Below, piece after piece: positions 26,404-40,450 of a DNA stretch of 64,000 nucleotides. Both the position numbers and the translations under genes were made by a program. The notes under the pieces are model-generated. The model was given only the letters and a program-made list of their open reading frames with translations. It had not been told where the DNA came from and did no database searches. Numbering within the stretch: position 1 is the stretch's first letter; each line of letters begins with the position of its first letter. Source of the DNA: Aselliscus stoliczkanus. Taxonomy: Eukaryota > Chordata > Mammalia > Chiroptera > Hipposideridae. The DNA is taken from positions 1,574,001 to 1,638,000 of the forward strand of contig CM066727.1 in assembly GCA_033961575.1 (NCBI GenBank), read 5' to 3'.

Positions 26404-27660
26404 CTACATTCACAATTTGTTGACCTTTATTGTCAAGGGAATAAGGGCATTTATTAGAATTTTCCCCATTTATATCATTTATTTGGTATAGTTTTTCTTT
26501 TTAACTTGTTCATTTTCCTCAAGAATTGTAGGTAACACAATATATCAGATATGAAATTGGGTATTTCCCCAATCATGGTTTCCCACTTACTCCTTTTACT
26601 TATTTTCCTTTTTGGAATTGTATGTTATTTATCTTGTTATTCTATATCCAAATAAAAGCCGAAAGAAAGGGAGATAACTTTGGGATGAATATGAACAGGG
26701 TTTGTAACCTACTGAATATGGGGAGTAAAGAGAGGGATGATAAGGATTTCCGGGGTGAGCGATTCCAGTGGATTATTAAACCATCTGTGAAAAGGAAGGC
26801 CCATTATCAGAAATCAGTTCCATTTCAAGCACGTACGTCGGAATTGTGTTTGGACCATTGTCTGGGTGCAGCTGGCCTGCTGTCAGCTGATGTGGCCGCC
26901 TGCGGCTTAGAGGAGGGGGCCCTGAACACAGGCAGACTTAGGAGAAGCGAGACTGAGGTCTGCACCTACAAGGGGCCGGGCCGCTCCTGAAAAGGATGTT
27001 CAGCGGGGAAAAGAAAAAGCCCACAGACGACGTCGGGGCGAACATTCCTAGTTAAGGGGAGGTAACCAGGATCTGAAATGCTAAGATGATTGGCAGACAA
27101 CGTGTCCACTGTTAGCTTCAATAACAGACAGCTGACCCACGAGAAGGCCCTTACAGGGACTTTCCGGCTCTTCATGAGTTCAGGGATGGAGTGGAGACAC
27201 AGCTTCTTTGCTTGACCAACTGTTTTCAGGCTCTGGAAGCTTCTCCTAGCCCATCTGTGCACTTCCTTGTAAAATCCAGTTTTAGCATGAAGCCGTCTAG
27301 GTCTGCTGGGCAGGAACCCCGACCCTCCTATCTGACTGTGCTTCTCACCCCACAGCACCCCCAGGTGAGGTCTGATCACGGGGCCTGCCTCCAGCCAGAA
27401 TCCTGTGGGGTCAGTTCGGCCACGTCTCCTCTTAGTAATTTCCACCCACCGACTCCATGTTGGTCCTTGGTGTGACGCCACCGGCCCAGGATGTTAGTTT
27501 CCCACCGTGGTGGTCCCTATACCTATACGGTGGTCCTCGGTGGTCGGCTTCAGCCACGGCGACAAGTGCCAGGAACACTGTTCTCTGTGCCGGCCGCTGT
27601 GTAGGAGAGGACCCGCGAGGCAGGCGCAGCCCTGCTCTGGGGTCTCCGAGCTGCCCTTCG

Positions 27661-27744
27661 CTCCCCCTCCCTCCCCTCCCTGCGTCCGGGCAGCTTCCCC
27701 CCCCTCCCCTCCCCCTCCCCCGCCCTCCCTCTCCCTCCCTTCCT
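27661..27744 (-). repeat. C-rich tract; G-quadruplex motif on the transcribed-sense strand
   Basis: Runs of three to eight C separated by single T on the plus strand. On the minus strand, which matches the CSMD1 pre-mRNA, this reads as many G3+ runs with one- to three-base loops, meeting the usual G-quadruplex rule several times over. Confidence 0.85.
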
Positions 27745-30473
27745 CACGGTGATGGGAAGCACAGCTTATGAAATCAACAAAATATGAAGTGCTAGGAGGG
27801 TCTGACATGGGAGTGTCTGTGCTTCCCTTGGGTTTGGCAAGACAGGAACAGGCACTGCTGCGGGCTCCTCCATCGCCACCCAGAGCCCGAGGCTTCCCCG
27901 GGAGTCGGGACTCGGCTGGGGTGGGTGCAGGGGTTCTGGCGTAGGCGGTCCTGGCCGCCACTTCCCCTTTCTGTGGAGGACAGCAGTCAGCAGCGCGGTG
28001 TTCTGGGTTTGAACTAAACCTATCGTCGGCAAGGTGACGTTGCAGAGGGCGGAGGCAGTAAATGAGGCCTGTGGCCAGGTGTCCTGTGGGACACTATCCC
28101 TGCCTCAGGTACACGGGAGGTCAGGTCGGAAAAGCCATGCTACATGTGGTTTTGTTGCCTTGGTCGTTTTTCCAAACAGCAGATCAATTGAGCTGATTCT
28201 GACCGAGGCCAGCTCGCCTCCCAGACCTACACCTGGTACCGGCCCAGAATCAGAGGGGCTGGCGGTCCTCAGGGCTGTGGAGGGACCTCAGACGCCACAA
28301 TGGCATCGGGGCAGTGACCACAGAGCAAGGGCTCTGCCGCTCCCAGACCCTGGTTTGTGATCGCGCTGTCACAGGAGAGAGGCCACTGCTCCAGGCTAAG
28401 TGACACACACGAGCCTGCCACAGAGACCCCGCCCCTCTCAGGAGAGCAGTGCTACACGTGCTTTCCAGAAACGTGCACAAAATAACGCAACCCGATCGTC
28501 AAGGAGGCGGGGGCCAGCTGACTCCAGATGATACCAGGTGTTCCTGAGGTGACTCGGAGGCCTGTCCCCGCTCAGAGGGGCTTCGGACCCAGGACACCTG
28601 GGATGCTTTATTCGACCCATTCAGTCTTACTCTGGATTTGGACAAACACCACCGGCGAGACTCTCCTTTCAAACCTTAATAAATTTTTTTTTCATGTGAC
28701 TTTTTAGTGAGAGCACCTCGTTGGTGGCTGTTGAAAGCCTGGCAAAGAAGAGCCATTGCTGGTTGAGGAGATAACCGTACACATCAGACACCAGATGCCA
28801 AGGCCGGTGGGCACGTGTGGGGATAGATTTCTAACAGCGACCCCTGCCTGGCACACGGGCGTCCCAGCTCTCTGAGGAACTGGCCTTAAATTCCTAAAGA
28901 AAACAGGATGAGTGTCCAGAGCGCTTCAGCGCAGCCCAGGGCCGGAGGGCAGGAGGAAGTGTCAACAGCATCACGTGGTACTTTCCTGTCCTAATTTGAA
29001 TAAGTGTAGACATGGTGGCCTCCGAATTTGAAGCTCATGGATAACAAACCATCTTTTGCTTGTATAGCTTTTCAGCAAATATATGCTCGCATAACAAATT
29101 CTTTTCAAAACATTCAAAATCTTAGACCAATTATAGGCTATTCATAATATATGAGTAGAAGACTCATACAATTTCACTTAGAGCTTTTAACCAGAATCTC
29201 AACAACAATATGTCAAAACATGGAAGGAAAAAGAGTGTTAAGTACAACTGGAACTCCATATATGGCTTCAAGATTCAGGTTCTATTTTTCTGTGACAATA
29301 TTGTGCAATGTCCTCTGTATGTGAGGTTTTCAAATTGTTACTCCAGCCCGGTTTTGTCACAGACACCCCGCATAGAAAGTTTTTCTCTACGTGACCACAG
29401 AATGTTAGGCAACTAAAATATAACATATCTCTGCTTCTGCAACGTCTTAGACATATCAGTCACTCGCCGAACACTATGCCGTGAATAGAACTAAAGTAAT
29501 CTCACAGCATCAGTGATTCCCTCTACATTTTCCAAGCAATTCCAAATCCGTTACTGCCAAGATAACAATAATTAAATGATGATTTGCTATAGGCCAGCAA
29601 CGATCTGGGGGGCTGAGATTAAATGGAGACTAAGACACACTCATAAAGAGCAGAAAAGAGGCAGGGGTCTCATACAGGAAGCACCCCGAGGGTCTGTGCA
29701 CCCAGGGAGACAAGGGGCGGGGAGCGTCCTGCAGCCCACACGGGGTGTCAGAAGCCCCGAAAGAGGCAGCGTTTCAGGATGGAAGGCGTCCCTTGTTAGC
29801 CGGGTGAGGTGTGCGAAAACATCCTCGCCACTGAACTGATACTGTCATTGTTTTGGAGTCCCAGGCTACAGTGACAGGACGCAATTACCAGCCTGGAGGG
29901 GTGCCGTTTCTGCCCTTTTCGGCTGCCTCCCCACTCACCTCAGGCTCTGTTCCCTGCATCACAGCAGCACTATTGGTATGCATTTAGTTAGTATAATTCC
30001 ACTGAGTGGCAAAGGAGGATAAGAAAATCTGCCACCTGCAAAAGGAACAAAGCAATTGGGAGGAGGGCAGCCCCGCGCACACGTCAAAACAAAATACTGA
30101 CTAATTAAAAGGACGCTCTTACCCAGCAGGCCCTGCATCAGGGTGCCAGGCCCTAGGGCTCTGTGGTTTCCGTGTGCTGGGTCGCTTGGTTGCTAACACT
30201 TGGCTTCTGCTTAAACAAACATCCCTACATGGTCTCCACAGGCAATCCTGCAGCCCATGGTCTCGCTGAGGAGATGTGCCGGTCAGAGGTCCTTCTGCTA
30301 AAGTCTGGAGACAGCCCCATCCGGAGGGCATGCGTGGGGCCTGGTTTCACTTCCTATCAGTCCCACTCATGAATTTCATAATCTGCCATTAAGCTTCAGC
30401 TGAGCGCTCAGATTAGCAAAGGGCAAAGGGTTAGGGGGAAAGCTATAAATTTTAAGTCATAAGATTTTAATGG

Positions 30474-30503
30474 TGGGGGGGAGGGAGGGAGGGAGGGAGG
30501 GAA

Positions 30504-30562
<59 letters not shown>
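30474..30562. repeat. (GGGA)n-(GA)n microsatellite
   Basis: Plus-strand G8, then five to six GGGA units, then about 30 GA units with two GACA interruptions. The mirror-symmetric purine tract can form triplex DNA, and the GGGA part is a G-quadruplex motif on the plus strand. Confidence 0.95.
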
Positions 30563-33500
30563 CACCCCAGAAGGCGTCACTCCATTTTCTTTTAGTTCGA
30601 GTCCCCAGTGCTGTCACTTGCATATTTGTAGAACTTGACATTTTCACCCCCATTTTCCCAAGGTGAGGACATGTTATTGCGGAATAGGTAATTCACCAAC
30701 TGCTTCAAGTTGTTTTTGAGAGGCTTAGTAGAAGCATTGAGAATTCAGTGGCAGGCTGGGTGTTCCCCGGTTCTGGTCTCTACGTCACACATTCTACCAT
30801 AAAAGAGTGTTACTCAAGATAGCTGTTACGATGAGTTGCAGTGGAGTGGGAAGTCTGTGGAATTTCAGCGCTGCTGAGCTTTCATTCCTGCTGCAGCAGA
30901 AGACACAGGATCTGCAGGTCACACCGCCTTTGCAAAATGTGTCCTTTGTATCATGGGCTTTGAAAACCACCGGCTTATAGCCTGGTGGTGTTCCACCTGT
31001 AAGGAAAGCTGTATTATCGCTTTTATTTATATACTGTTACTATATTTGGGTTAGAGCGTCCCAAATAGGGAGTTTCTTTTAACAATCTTCTCTAACATTG
31101 GGTTAGGAGGAGTAAAATCTGCCAAACAAATGCAGCTAAAACACAGGAGTGGTAGCAAGGTCGCCTGAGTGTCCAGCGTGCTGACTGTCACAGCAGAGGT
31201 CACATCGCAGGTGTGACAAGAGCCAGGCACCCAGAAGTGTCCCCTGGGTCTGAGTTTCCTGCAAACAGCCCCTCCAGTGAGATCTCAGGACAGAAAGGGC
31301 CCAAAGTCCTTCTGTGAGCTCAGCTGATGGTCTGAAGTCCCGCAGGGGGGAGGGCAGAGGACCCACTGCACTGTCACACCTGCGTGGCGGCACGCTGGGC
31401 CGGGCAAGTCCCCAGGGTTCATCCCACGGCAGCAGGACCAGCCTCTCCACGCAGCTGTTTTTAGAAGGTTTCTGTCTAAGCTCTATGCGCAGATACCCTG
31501 GTCTGTGTTGTAAAACAATCCTGAGACACAGGGTTTGTTCCGTGGGTTGGCTTCTGGCGAGGGCGTATCCCGAAACCCAGCTGCCGAATGACTGGGTTTC
31601 CTCCAGTCCCGTGGCTTCCGCTAACCACTCTACCCGCCCTTCCTAGGACATGCTTACAGGAAGTTACATTTCAGACATGGAGTCTTATCCGTAGGCAGGG
31701 TTTTGCCAAAGCTTAGATGAGCTTTCGGAATCACTCTCACTGTGAATCTGTCTCCAACACTGCAATGAGCCGGCGGACTGCAATCTAAGAAAACCACCCT
31801 GGTTTTTACTGGTGACTTTTCCAGGTGGGTGACACAGGTGACAGATGTCAGCAGATTCACCTACACATCACAATAAAAGCAGAGGTTGAACACTTCAACT
31901 CAAGTATGTTCAAGTCACGTGGGTTAGAACTTCCTACAATTACGCAGACTTGTTCCATTTTAGAAATGGATTCTGTGATTTGGAAATTGAATCAAGTTCC
32001 ATTTTCTGGCTTACTCGTAGAAACGCACTGTGCCAGTGGAAATGATGAACTCCTCCTCTCCCAGGCTGTAGAGGTGCCCTGCGCTGGACAGAGCTGGAGT
32101 GGTGTCATTGGGTGTGCCGGTGTCATTAGTACAAACTGTACAAGGATCTCTCTCCCATCATCAGGTCACGGCCATGCACGCATGCGCGCACGTTCCCTGC
32201 TTAGAGTTCCCTGTTTTAAGGTCATCTTTTCACGGTGCCAGTTTGTATTGGTACTAAATATTGATCTGAGGATTAGAACCGAACAAATTTCTACGTTTTT
32301 ACAAAATCTACCAGTCAAATATTCAACCTTTATATTTGCTTTCTGATTATTGGTACTTATTGCAGAAAATGAAATGAGATGCATAAACGCCCTGGGCCGT
32401 AGGAGAATTAGAAATGCAGTCGGGGCATTTGGCAGTGAATTCTAAAAGCTTCTTGAGTATGAACAAATGGTCAGAAAATGTCAGATGGATCAGACCCACT
32501 TATATGCCAGGAAAAGTCCTACTAGCTTCAAGCATCAGTGGGTATATTTAAGTGTCCAGATCTGTGCATATGAAAGGAGCACATTTGAATACCAACAGCT
32601 GGGAGTTCCGCTGAATGCAATTTCCAGGGGTAACGCTGAGGGACTCTGAAGTCAGAGACAATGCGTTGTCACAGGAAGCAAGTCACTCTTTGCAAGGGTG
32701 TGCCAGTGTGGGGCTCGGAGCCGGACAGCTGGCTGTGCTGATAGCAACAGCATCAGGGGACACCGGCCTCTTGGGGTGCAAAATACCCCTGTATCCCATC
32801 TGCTCGACACACCTGAGTCGGGGACCATTGTTTTAAGCCGCACTGGATACAAAGAAAGCTTCAGGCCAATACGACGATTTGGGGTCCCTGAGGCTTTCAG
32901 AATCTTTCATGTGTCCCTTCAGATGATGTCCTGAAACACAGCAGGTTTTCCACCTCCATCACGTGGTGTGGGGCCCCTTTGTCTGCAGTTCCCTTCCCAG
33001 GCTGGTCTGCCCGAAAGGGATTACCGCCCCTGTGGACACAGCTCCAAGCTGCCCCTCATTTCACGTCTGCCTATTATCGGAGACTCCTTAGTACCAGCTG
33101 ATGACAATACCCGATGTCTAGATGTTTTGTTGTTTTGTTCTGTTTTGAATTGAGCAGATAAAAATATAATCTTTCTTGCCTATTTTTCACCAGTATCGGA
33201 TTGTGAGTTCTAAGCGCAGCGTCACATCCTAGACACCAACGTTTAGCCCGTTCTTCCCGAGACGAGACGCCAGAGAGGCAGACGGACTGCTTTCCACTGT
33301 CACGTGGCCCCGTCGGGCCAGGCCCGCACTGCCACCTGGTGCCGGATGTGCTGTGTTCAGGTGGCTTGGCCTCCAGACCACTTGTTCCGCGTCTACGCAG
33401 CTGCTTGTCCCTGCGGCTCCGTTTCTGGGGTGAATTTATTCCATGTGTGCTTGTTGAAATTCCACCCATTCTTCAAGGTGGCTTCCTCTATGTCACCTCC

Positions 33501-34376
33501 TCTTTCAGAGGCTCGCCCCCTTCCCTGGTTTCAAGCACTTTGTTTGAACCTCTCTTTGGTCTATCACAAATCCCAACTCTTTATTAAAGGTAATTGGTGT
33601 TTCTCCTATTTATTCCTTAGATTTTAAATCGCTTAAAAAGGAGAACTCCATCCTATTAAACTTTTCATTCTATGCAATATTTCTTGAGGAACTAAATGAC
33701 TATCATTCGATAATATTCAGAAATACAGACGCATTCATGGCTGAGAGGACATGGTGCCACTGACCTCTGTCACAGGCAATGCGTGTGTAAAATGTGATCA
33801 TTAGGGCATGCTGCCTCCAAATATGTCACTCCCCTGGCCCCTAGACAGCCTGAGTTTTACCCTGAAGACTGGACTGCAGAGGTCAGGGGGCGGGTCAGTC
33901 TTGCTGCTCTAACACCATCTTTCGCTGTACTGAGCGTTACTGTAGTAAGATGTTTTATTCATTTTTTTACAGGGATCTATGAGGAAATCAAAGCATTTGA
34001 ATAATACTTCCCAATTTTATTTTCTGAGAACAATGAAAACATACGGTCCAACCACATTATTCTGAATGAGGTCATCTAGCTACTTTAGCCATGTGAACAA
34101 AACATAAAATTCCATTTACCAAGAAATTGAACTCCTCAAAGGTCATTGCAGTGCAGAAAATGCAAACTTATTTTAAATGACAGCAAAGCCTTCCAATACA
34201 ACAAAGGCAAGGTCCTCTAAGTCTCGCTCTGCCACTGGCCTCTTGAAGACGACAGAGTAAAGAGGGAACCGAGTGGGGGCGAATGCGTCACTATGTGTTG
34301 AGAACTCTGAACAATGCACATGGCGCCACAACGAACGCAGGCATCTAAAACAGAAGGCTGGGCTACACGTGCACAG

Positions 34377-34553
34377 CGCGTGGGGCCCGGGCGTGGAGGG
34401 CAGGCCGGGGAATAGCTAAGGAGCGTGAGGCTCACGCGTGGGGCCCGGGCGTTGGGGGGCAGGCCGGGGAATAGCTAAGGAGTCTGAGGCTCACGCGTGG
34501 GGCCCGGGCGTGGAGGGCAGGCCGGGGAATAGCTAAGGAGCGTGAGGCTCACG
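34377..34553. repeat. GC-rich tandem repeat, 58-59 bp x 3
   Basis: Three adjacent units begin TGGGGCCCGGGCG at 34381, 34439 and 34498, giving periods of 58 and 59 bp. Each ends with AATAGCTAAGGAG and a GTGAGG/TGAGG block. The third copy is almost identical to the first, while the middle one has an extra G and a CG-to-TC change. Confidence 0.95.
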
Positions 34554-37500
34554 GCACTTCCCTGGGGGATGAATTATAACAAGCCTCCCGGAGGGCAGGT
34601 GTGGGGCCGCGTTCTCAGTGCCCAGGCCTCCAGCCTGGAGAGCACTGCAGGGCACAGACGGTGAATTAAGCACGTCCTTGGTAATTCACTGACCCCACGT
34701 GGGAATGACAGCACTGATTAGGTGTGGGCTCAACGTTCAACAATATGTACTTGTGGGCGCACACACAACTTTGCCCAACGATCAGCTACAGTGGTGTTTG
34801 CACACGGGGATGTGGGTTTTCCTTTCTCCATCCTGTCTTGTGGATTCTGCCTTGGAATTCAGATGGGGGGGCCTCGAACACAGCACAGCTTCAGTTCTAG
34901 AATGTTCGGCACGGAACACCACTCTGCCTCTCCTTACACACAGTTCTGCTACAGTTAGCAGTCACGACACGCACACGGTGACAAGGCTGTCCCGTTGTGC
35001 ACCGAACCCTTCCTGCCTCATGACCTAGGAATCTGGCATTTTCCTCCCAGTTGGAAGTCACTGGAAACAGCCACAGCACTGCAACCAGAAACAAGGCCCA
35101 TGTTCCACGTGACATAGAAGCAGCATCTCAGGCGAAAGCATCGTTTCTAGCTGCCCTAAAATACACATTACCCCTCAGCCAGAGTTTGCAAAGAGGCTTT
35201 TGTCAGAGGGTTTGCATCATGATGGGAAGAATGTTGCAGTAGAATCACGAAGCTCAGAGGCCAAGAGAACTATGGGAGCCCTGCCAGTGGGCAACTGCCT
35301 CGGGCGGAAGTCTGCATGGCGTTTGGAGAGCCAGCATGTTAAAAGACAAGTAGGGAGACAATTCTTACATTAAGTCTGGGAACTTCTCTGTGCATGGTGT
35401 TGGCTATGACACACCAATGAACAGAAATAGCACACAGATGTCACTGGTCACCCTGGTCCTTGCCCGTGGCAGATGTAATTAATTTTATTTTTACTTCTTC
35501 TTTTCCCCACCAACTGAGCTCTGATTAAGACGTACGGGCCTCAGCACAGGTCTTCATGGTTGGCATGACCCATTAGTTGGGGTTGGCACTTTAGATGGAA
35601 AACAATTGACCACAACTGGCTTATTCTATCTTTCACCTAATGGCATTCTAAACATCTGAAAACAGCTACTAAATTACTTACTAACTTTTCTGTCAGCCAA
35701 ACGGGATCACAAGTTTTCCAAACATGCCTCATCTATCACGGTTACCAGGTCTCTCAGCACAGCCCATGGAAACGACTTTCCAGGGTTGATGTGGTCCCTC
35801 GGGTGTGGACGTCCAAGGAAGGAATGGGATGGGTCCCCCTCAGCTAGCCTGGGCAAGGCCATATCCGAACCACCAAGTCCCACTGTGCGCTATGGTTTCA
35901 TAATGTCCTCATCATGCACATTTGAACTTATTTTGTTTTTCATTTCGAGGGAAATTTTACATTAATTCCATTTTGTTCTCACATATTGGTCTATCACTCG
36001 AATTGAAGAGTTCCTGAATCTGTTATCAAATATTGATTCTTACTCTTCCAGCTAGTGTTATTATGCCCTCCTCCAAGATATGGACAAAAGTTTTGGAAAG
36101 GTCTGGAGTGATGGGAGAGAAACATACAGCTGGGACCCTCTTTTCCAAATCACACCAATTCGATAGTCAGTGCCATTTGTGTTGAGTCCCTCAAGCAATT
36201 CCAAGGACTTAACATCCAGCCCATATTCCACACTCCTGACTGTGAGAGGTACCATGGAAAATCTTTATATACATCTCACTGAACATTCAGAAACGCATAT
36301 CTAATGACTACTTCTAAACACCCACCCAAGTGTAATGTCAAACAAACAAAGATGGGTCCAGGCTTGCACGGTGTCTTCTGAAACTATGTTAGCTCTTCAT
36401 AACTATGCATCACCAAGATCTTACAAACAATACATTTGCTGATCGGCTCTGTGGATCATGAAACTAACAACTCCATAGTTTCTGAGAGCTAACTTCCTTC
36501 CTTTTTGTGTGAGAAATCACACCAGACATGTGTTTAACTCTAGGGTAATTCCTTTGAATAACATCCCCAGGAGCACTGCCAGTGACACCCCTCAGCGAGC
36601 TCAGATGGAATTCTCCAGGGTAGGAGACTCACCTCCACCTGAGAGACTCCTGTTTCTTGGGGTTCCAGCTTTTAATATAAGAGTATGTTCTAACCTCTGT
36701 ATTGTTATCATTCTTCTCGACAGAAAAGACAAAATGAAGAGGGATGAGCTCTCTGCTCTATTTCTGTTCCCTGTTTTTAACCATCAACTCCCATGAGTGA
36801 AATTGCTTCTCATTCCAAACACGGCCTACACCTGGTCCTTACGTCTCCGTGGCGCTGACTCCTCTTCACTATCCCCAGCCTGGGTGGCTCTGCCCTTCAT
36901 GGTACTGGTCTTTAATGGCATTTCATTCTCTTAAATACGTGCTAGGATGGTTGCTTTGCTCACAGACTGAATTTATTGCAGACCATCTGGTGCAACTGTC
37001 TCTGTTTCTTTCAGTGACTCCCCATTCCCTCCTCCCTGATGACTTGTTTCTCAGAGTCAGAGTTTTGGGGCCGTGTGGTTTTGCTGGGGGGCCGTCTCTT
37101 TTAGAGCTGAAGCCATGGGGTTATCGCCACTGTTTTCTGGACTTTTTAAAAAAATGGTGAGAAGGCTCACCAACTGCCTTCGTTGTATTATAAGTCATAT
37201 TCCCTCCATGACTGTCTAGTTTACCCTCCTAAAGTCCAGATGGGCCCGAAGGTCACCCAAGGTCATTTAGCTTGACAGAAACCCAGAGTGATTTTCTGGA
37301 GATACATAAACATGGAAACAGATAAAGGAACCATTCACATGAAAGAAACCAAAGGAGATAATAGTGAGATTGGTAAGTAGGGAGCCCGGGGGCAGGGGTG
37401 GGCGGGCTCCAGGCCTGGGGCTCCCACAGCTCCTAGTTAAGCAGCAGGCCATGTGCTCCTCAAAGCAGGCCTGGCAGTGGGCAGCTCCCTGCGTCCTACT

Positions 37501-37619
37501 TCCTTCTGAGGGACAGCTTTGCTGCAAAAGCAGCACAGAATTGGCACAGAACAACTGGCTCTGTCCCCAAAGCCACAACGTCTGTGTCCTGTGCATAAAC
37601 TGGCAAGGTTGAAATGCTG

Positions 37620-37785
37620 GTTTTGGTAATTATTGGCTTCACGACGTTGGGTAAATTATTCATTGCTCTAAGCTTTTCCTTATCTGTAAAAAAGGAGCAA
37701 TGAACCCTTCTCATACGTTCGAATGAAGATTCAATGAGATAAGGTTTAAAAATGTCTTGTACGTTTTTAGTCATCAATAAATAAC
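37620..37785 (+). repeat. MIR fragment
   Basis: MIR order on the plus strand: 'GGGTAAATTATTCATTGCTC', then 'CCTTATCTGTAAAAAAGGA', then 'GATTCAATGAGATAA' and 'TCATCAATAAAT'. Boundaries are approximate. Confidence 0.7.
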
Positions 37786-39682
37786 ATCGTTCAAAATCAC
37801 TGTGTCTAAAGGAGGCATGATGTTAGCGCCTGGATTCTGGAAGTGACCCTGCCCTGCTCTATCAACAGCTGCCCAGGTGCAGGACTGGGCCACCTCCGCC
37901 TGTCTTCTGAGCGTGTTAGAATCTTCTCTGGCACTGACCACGCCTCCTCCGGCCTGCTGACCATCTCACCCAGGTTCCCTGTGTTGCGTCCAGTGGACAT
38001 GGACTCTTGAGGTGGCGCCCACCCCTCAGCAGCCTGGATTCAGAAGAGATGCCCTTCCATATTCTCAGCAGCAGCTGGGAAATTGCACTTAGTAACTTTT
38101 TAAGTATTTTTAAATACTAACACTACGTTCATTACCCAATCTCTACTCATGGGTTTATAAAAACATGGCTATGTGTTTCTGTAATTCTTTTCTAATTGTT
38201 TTTTTTTCTTTTAAAAACAATTTCATTATGCCTGATATGCTGTATCCAAGTTCCACAACACTAATGATTATACATTGCTATCTCGACATTTTTCTCTATA
38301 TATCAGTTTCAATTCCTTCTGAACACCCCTTCTTTCAAAGCTTCTCAGACACAGCACAGCCCACCGAGGACAGGCTTTTGGGCATCTCTGCCCACACAAC
38401 TATTCAATATGACCTCATCCTTTCTAACTCAAAGTCCTAATCTGCAGTCAGGTACCACAAAAAGGTAAAGGTGAGTAAGACTCAGGCAGAACCTGTGTCT
38501 TCTCAGTAATATAAACCGAATGTGCCCCTCCCAGTTCCTGAGGCTATGCCATCCCCTACCCTATCTCTGCATCCCACAGTCACCACAATGACCAGTAAGA
38601 TAAGGTGTTTTGGAAACAGGAAGGCCCTGATCAAATTAAATTTGCATTTCTTTCCATCATTACAATGAGTAGCAGACCACCTGGCTTCCTTCTACCATGA
38701 CCAGTGTCACTGCGGTTAGCAGACAGGAACCGCCAAAACACAGCTGCCCACGGAGGGCGCCCAAGGCCAGCTTCCTAAGGGCCCCTGGAAAGCATGGAAC
38801 ACTCAGAGTGCAGTGACCGTCCTTAAGCATGACACACCCCAGGACGGTCATACTTTATGCAAACTCCATGTTTGGGTCCAGTGCGCAGTTTTCGGGGGCA
38901 CTTACCCGTCTGCAGTCATGTGAGAGCAGCGGGTGTCACTGCACGGACGAGAGTGAGAACCTCTTTCTCTGGGGTCACTGTTTACTTTCACCCCTTTCTT
39001 CAAATTCCCTTGAGGGCACAGGGCACATTTTTACTGTTCAGACGCCCCGGGCCTGACCTGGTTCCTGGCAAGGCCCTGGGCCGTGGACAGCCAGGGGCGC
39101 AGACTGTCCAGGTGCTGGGCTTCTGCTGATTACATGTTGAGATCACTGAGAGGGTTGGAAAGGACTACAGGCAGTTGATTTTACAAATTACTTGGAGGCC
39201 TAACAGGAGTGTTAGAATTCAGTGTACTTTTACCTGCTTATTCGACAATTATCATACATTCATTCAGAAGGTTTTTCAATGGAAATAAATTCAATTCAGT
39301 TTTTTAAAATTATCATGCAAACAATTTTAATCTTTGGGGAAATGAAGACCAAGTCACTGCACACACATGCCATTTTAAACAGTCATTGTACTTACACTGC
39401 TTGATATTACTGTTCCTTTAACTTGTTGACGTAATGTATAATTTTTAAAAGATAATGTATAATATTTTTGAAATTCATTTTTGTGTGTCCTAAAATCATA
39501 AATATAGCCATATCCTCAGCAGTGTAAAAAAGTCTTTTTGTCACTTAGGCACGTGTGACCTGCATTTATTGCTCAGATGAAAAACAAATCCCTTTAGGTA
39601 TTTAAGGAAGTCCTGTCACGAAGTGCCAAGACCCTGACGCTTTGTCCAAACGCGCTTGACTCCCCTCCGCTGACCGAATTTA

Positions 39683-39940
<258 letters not shown>

Positions 39941-40450
39941 TTAACCGTGAGAAAGCCCTCAGCCTCGATTTTCATCCAGGGCAGCGGGCAGGCTGTCTGC
40001 TCAGGCACAGGCCTCACAGAAACCGTGAGGCTGGATTTTCCTTCTCTCACATCCTTGAAATGAAAACCTGAAAGTTCAAGTGGGTTCCCCAATCTTCCAG
40101 GCCCCTCCAACTACACACTGTTGTTACTTTCATCCTCACAGGTGGCCATGCCAGTCTTGAAAAACCGCCCAGCATAGAATCATGTTTACACAGAAGCGGA
40201 TGAGCTGGCGTCCTATCCAATCCTCTGTCCACATCGGTCACCTCGGTGTGCCCAGAGGGGATGAACAAGCGTGAAACGTCTTTCCTGAAGTCAACCAGCT
40301 GTACAGAGGAGTGTGGCCCTAACGCCTAGGGCATCGCACTGCAATCACAGGAGTGACCGCCTGTTTTCTTCCATTTACATGCATAACAATGCTGACTAGA
40401 CATGGCACAGGAAGCCTTTCTAAAAATTAAAATAATCTAAACTCTCAACG

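Noticed and set aside
27494..27961. 155-codon minus-strand ORF over the pyrimidine tract
   Set aside because: The open frame is driven by the G-rich low-complexity run, which lacks stop codons. Not a credible exon.
31825..32346. 173-codon plus-strand ORF
   Set aside because: No recognisable fold or motif, and its C-terminal part is AT-rich. Treated as chance in the absence of any support.
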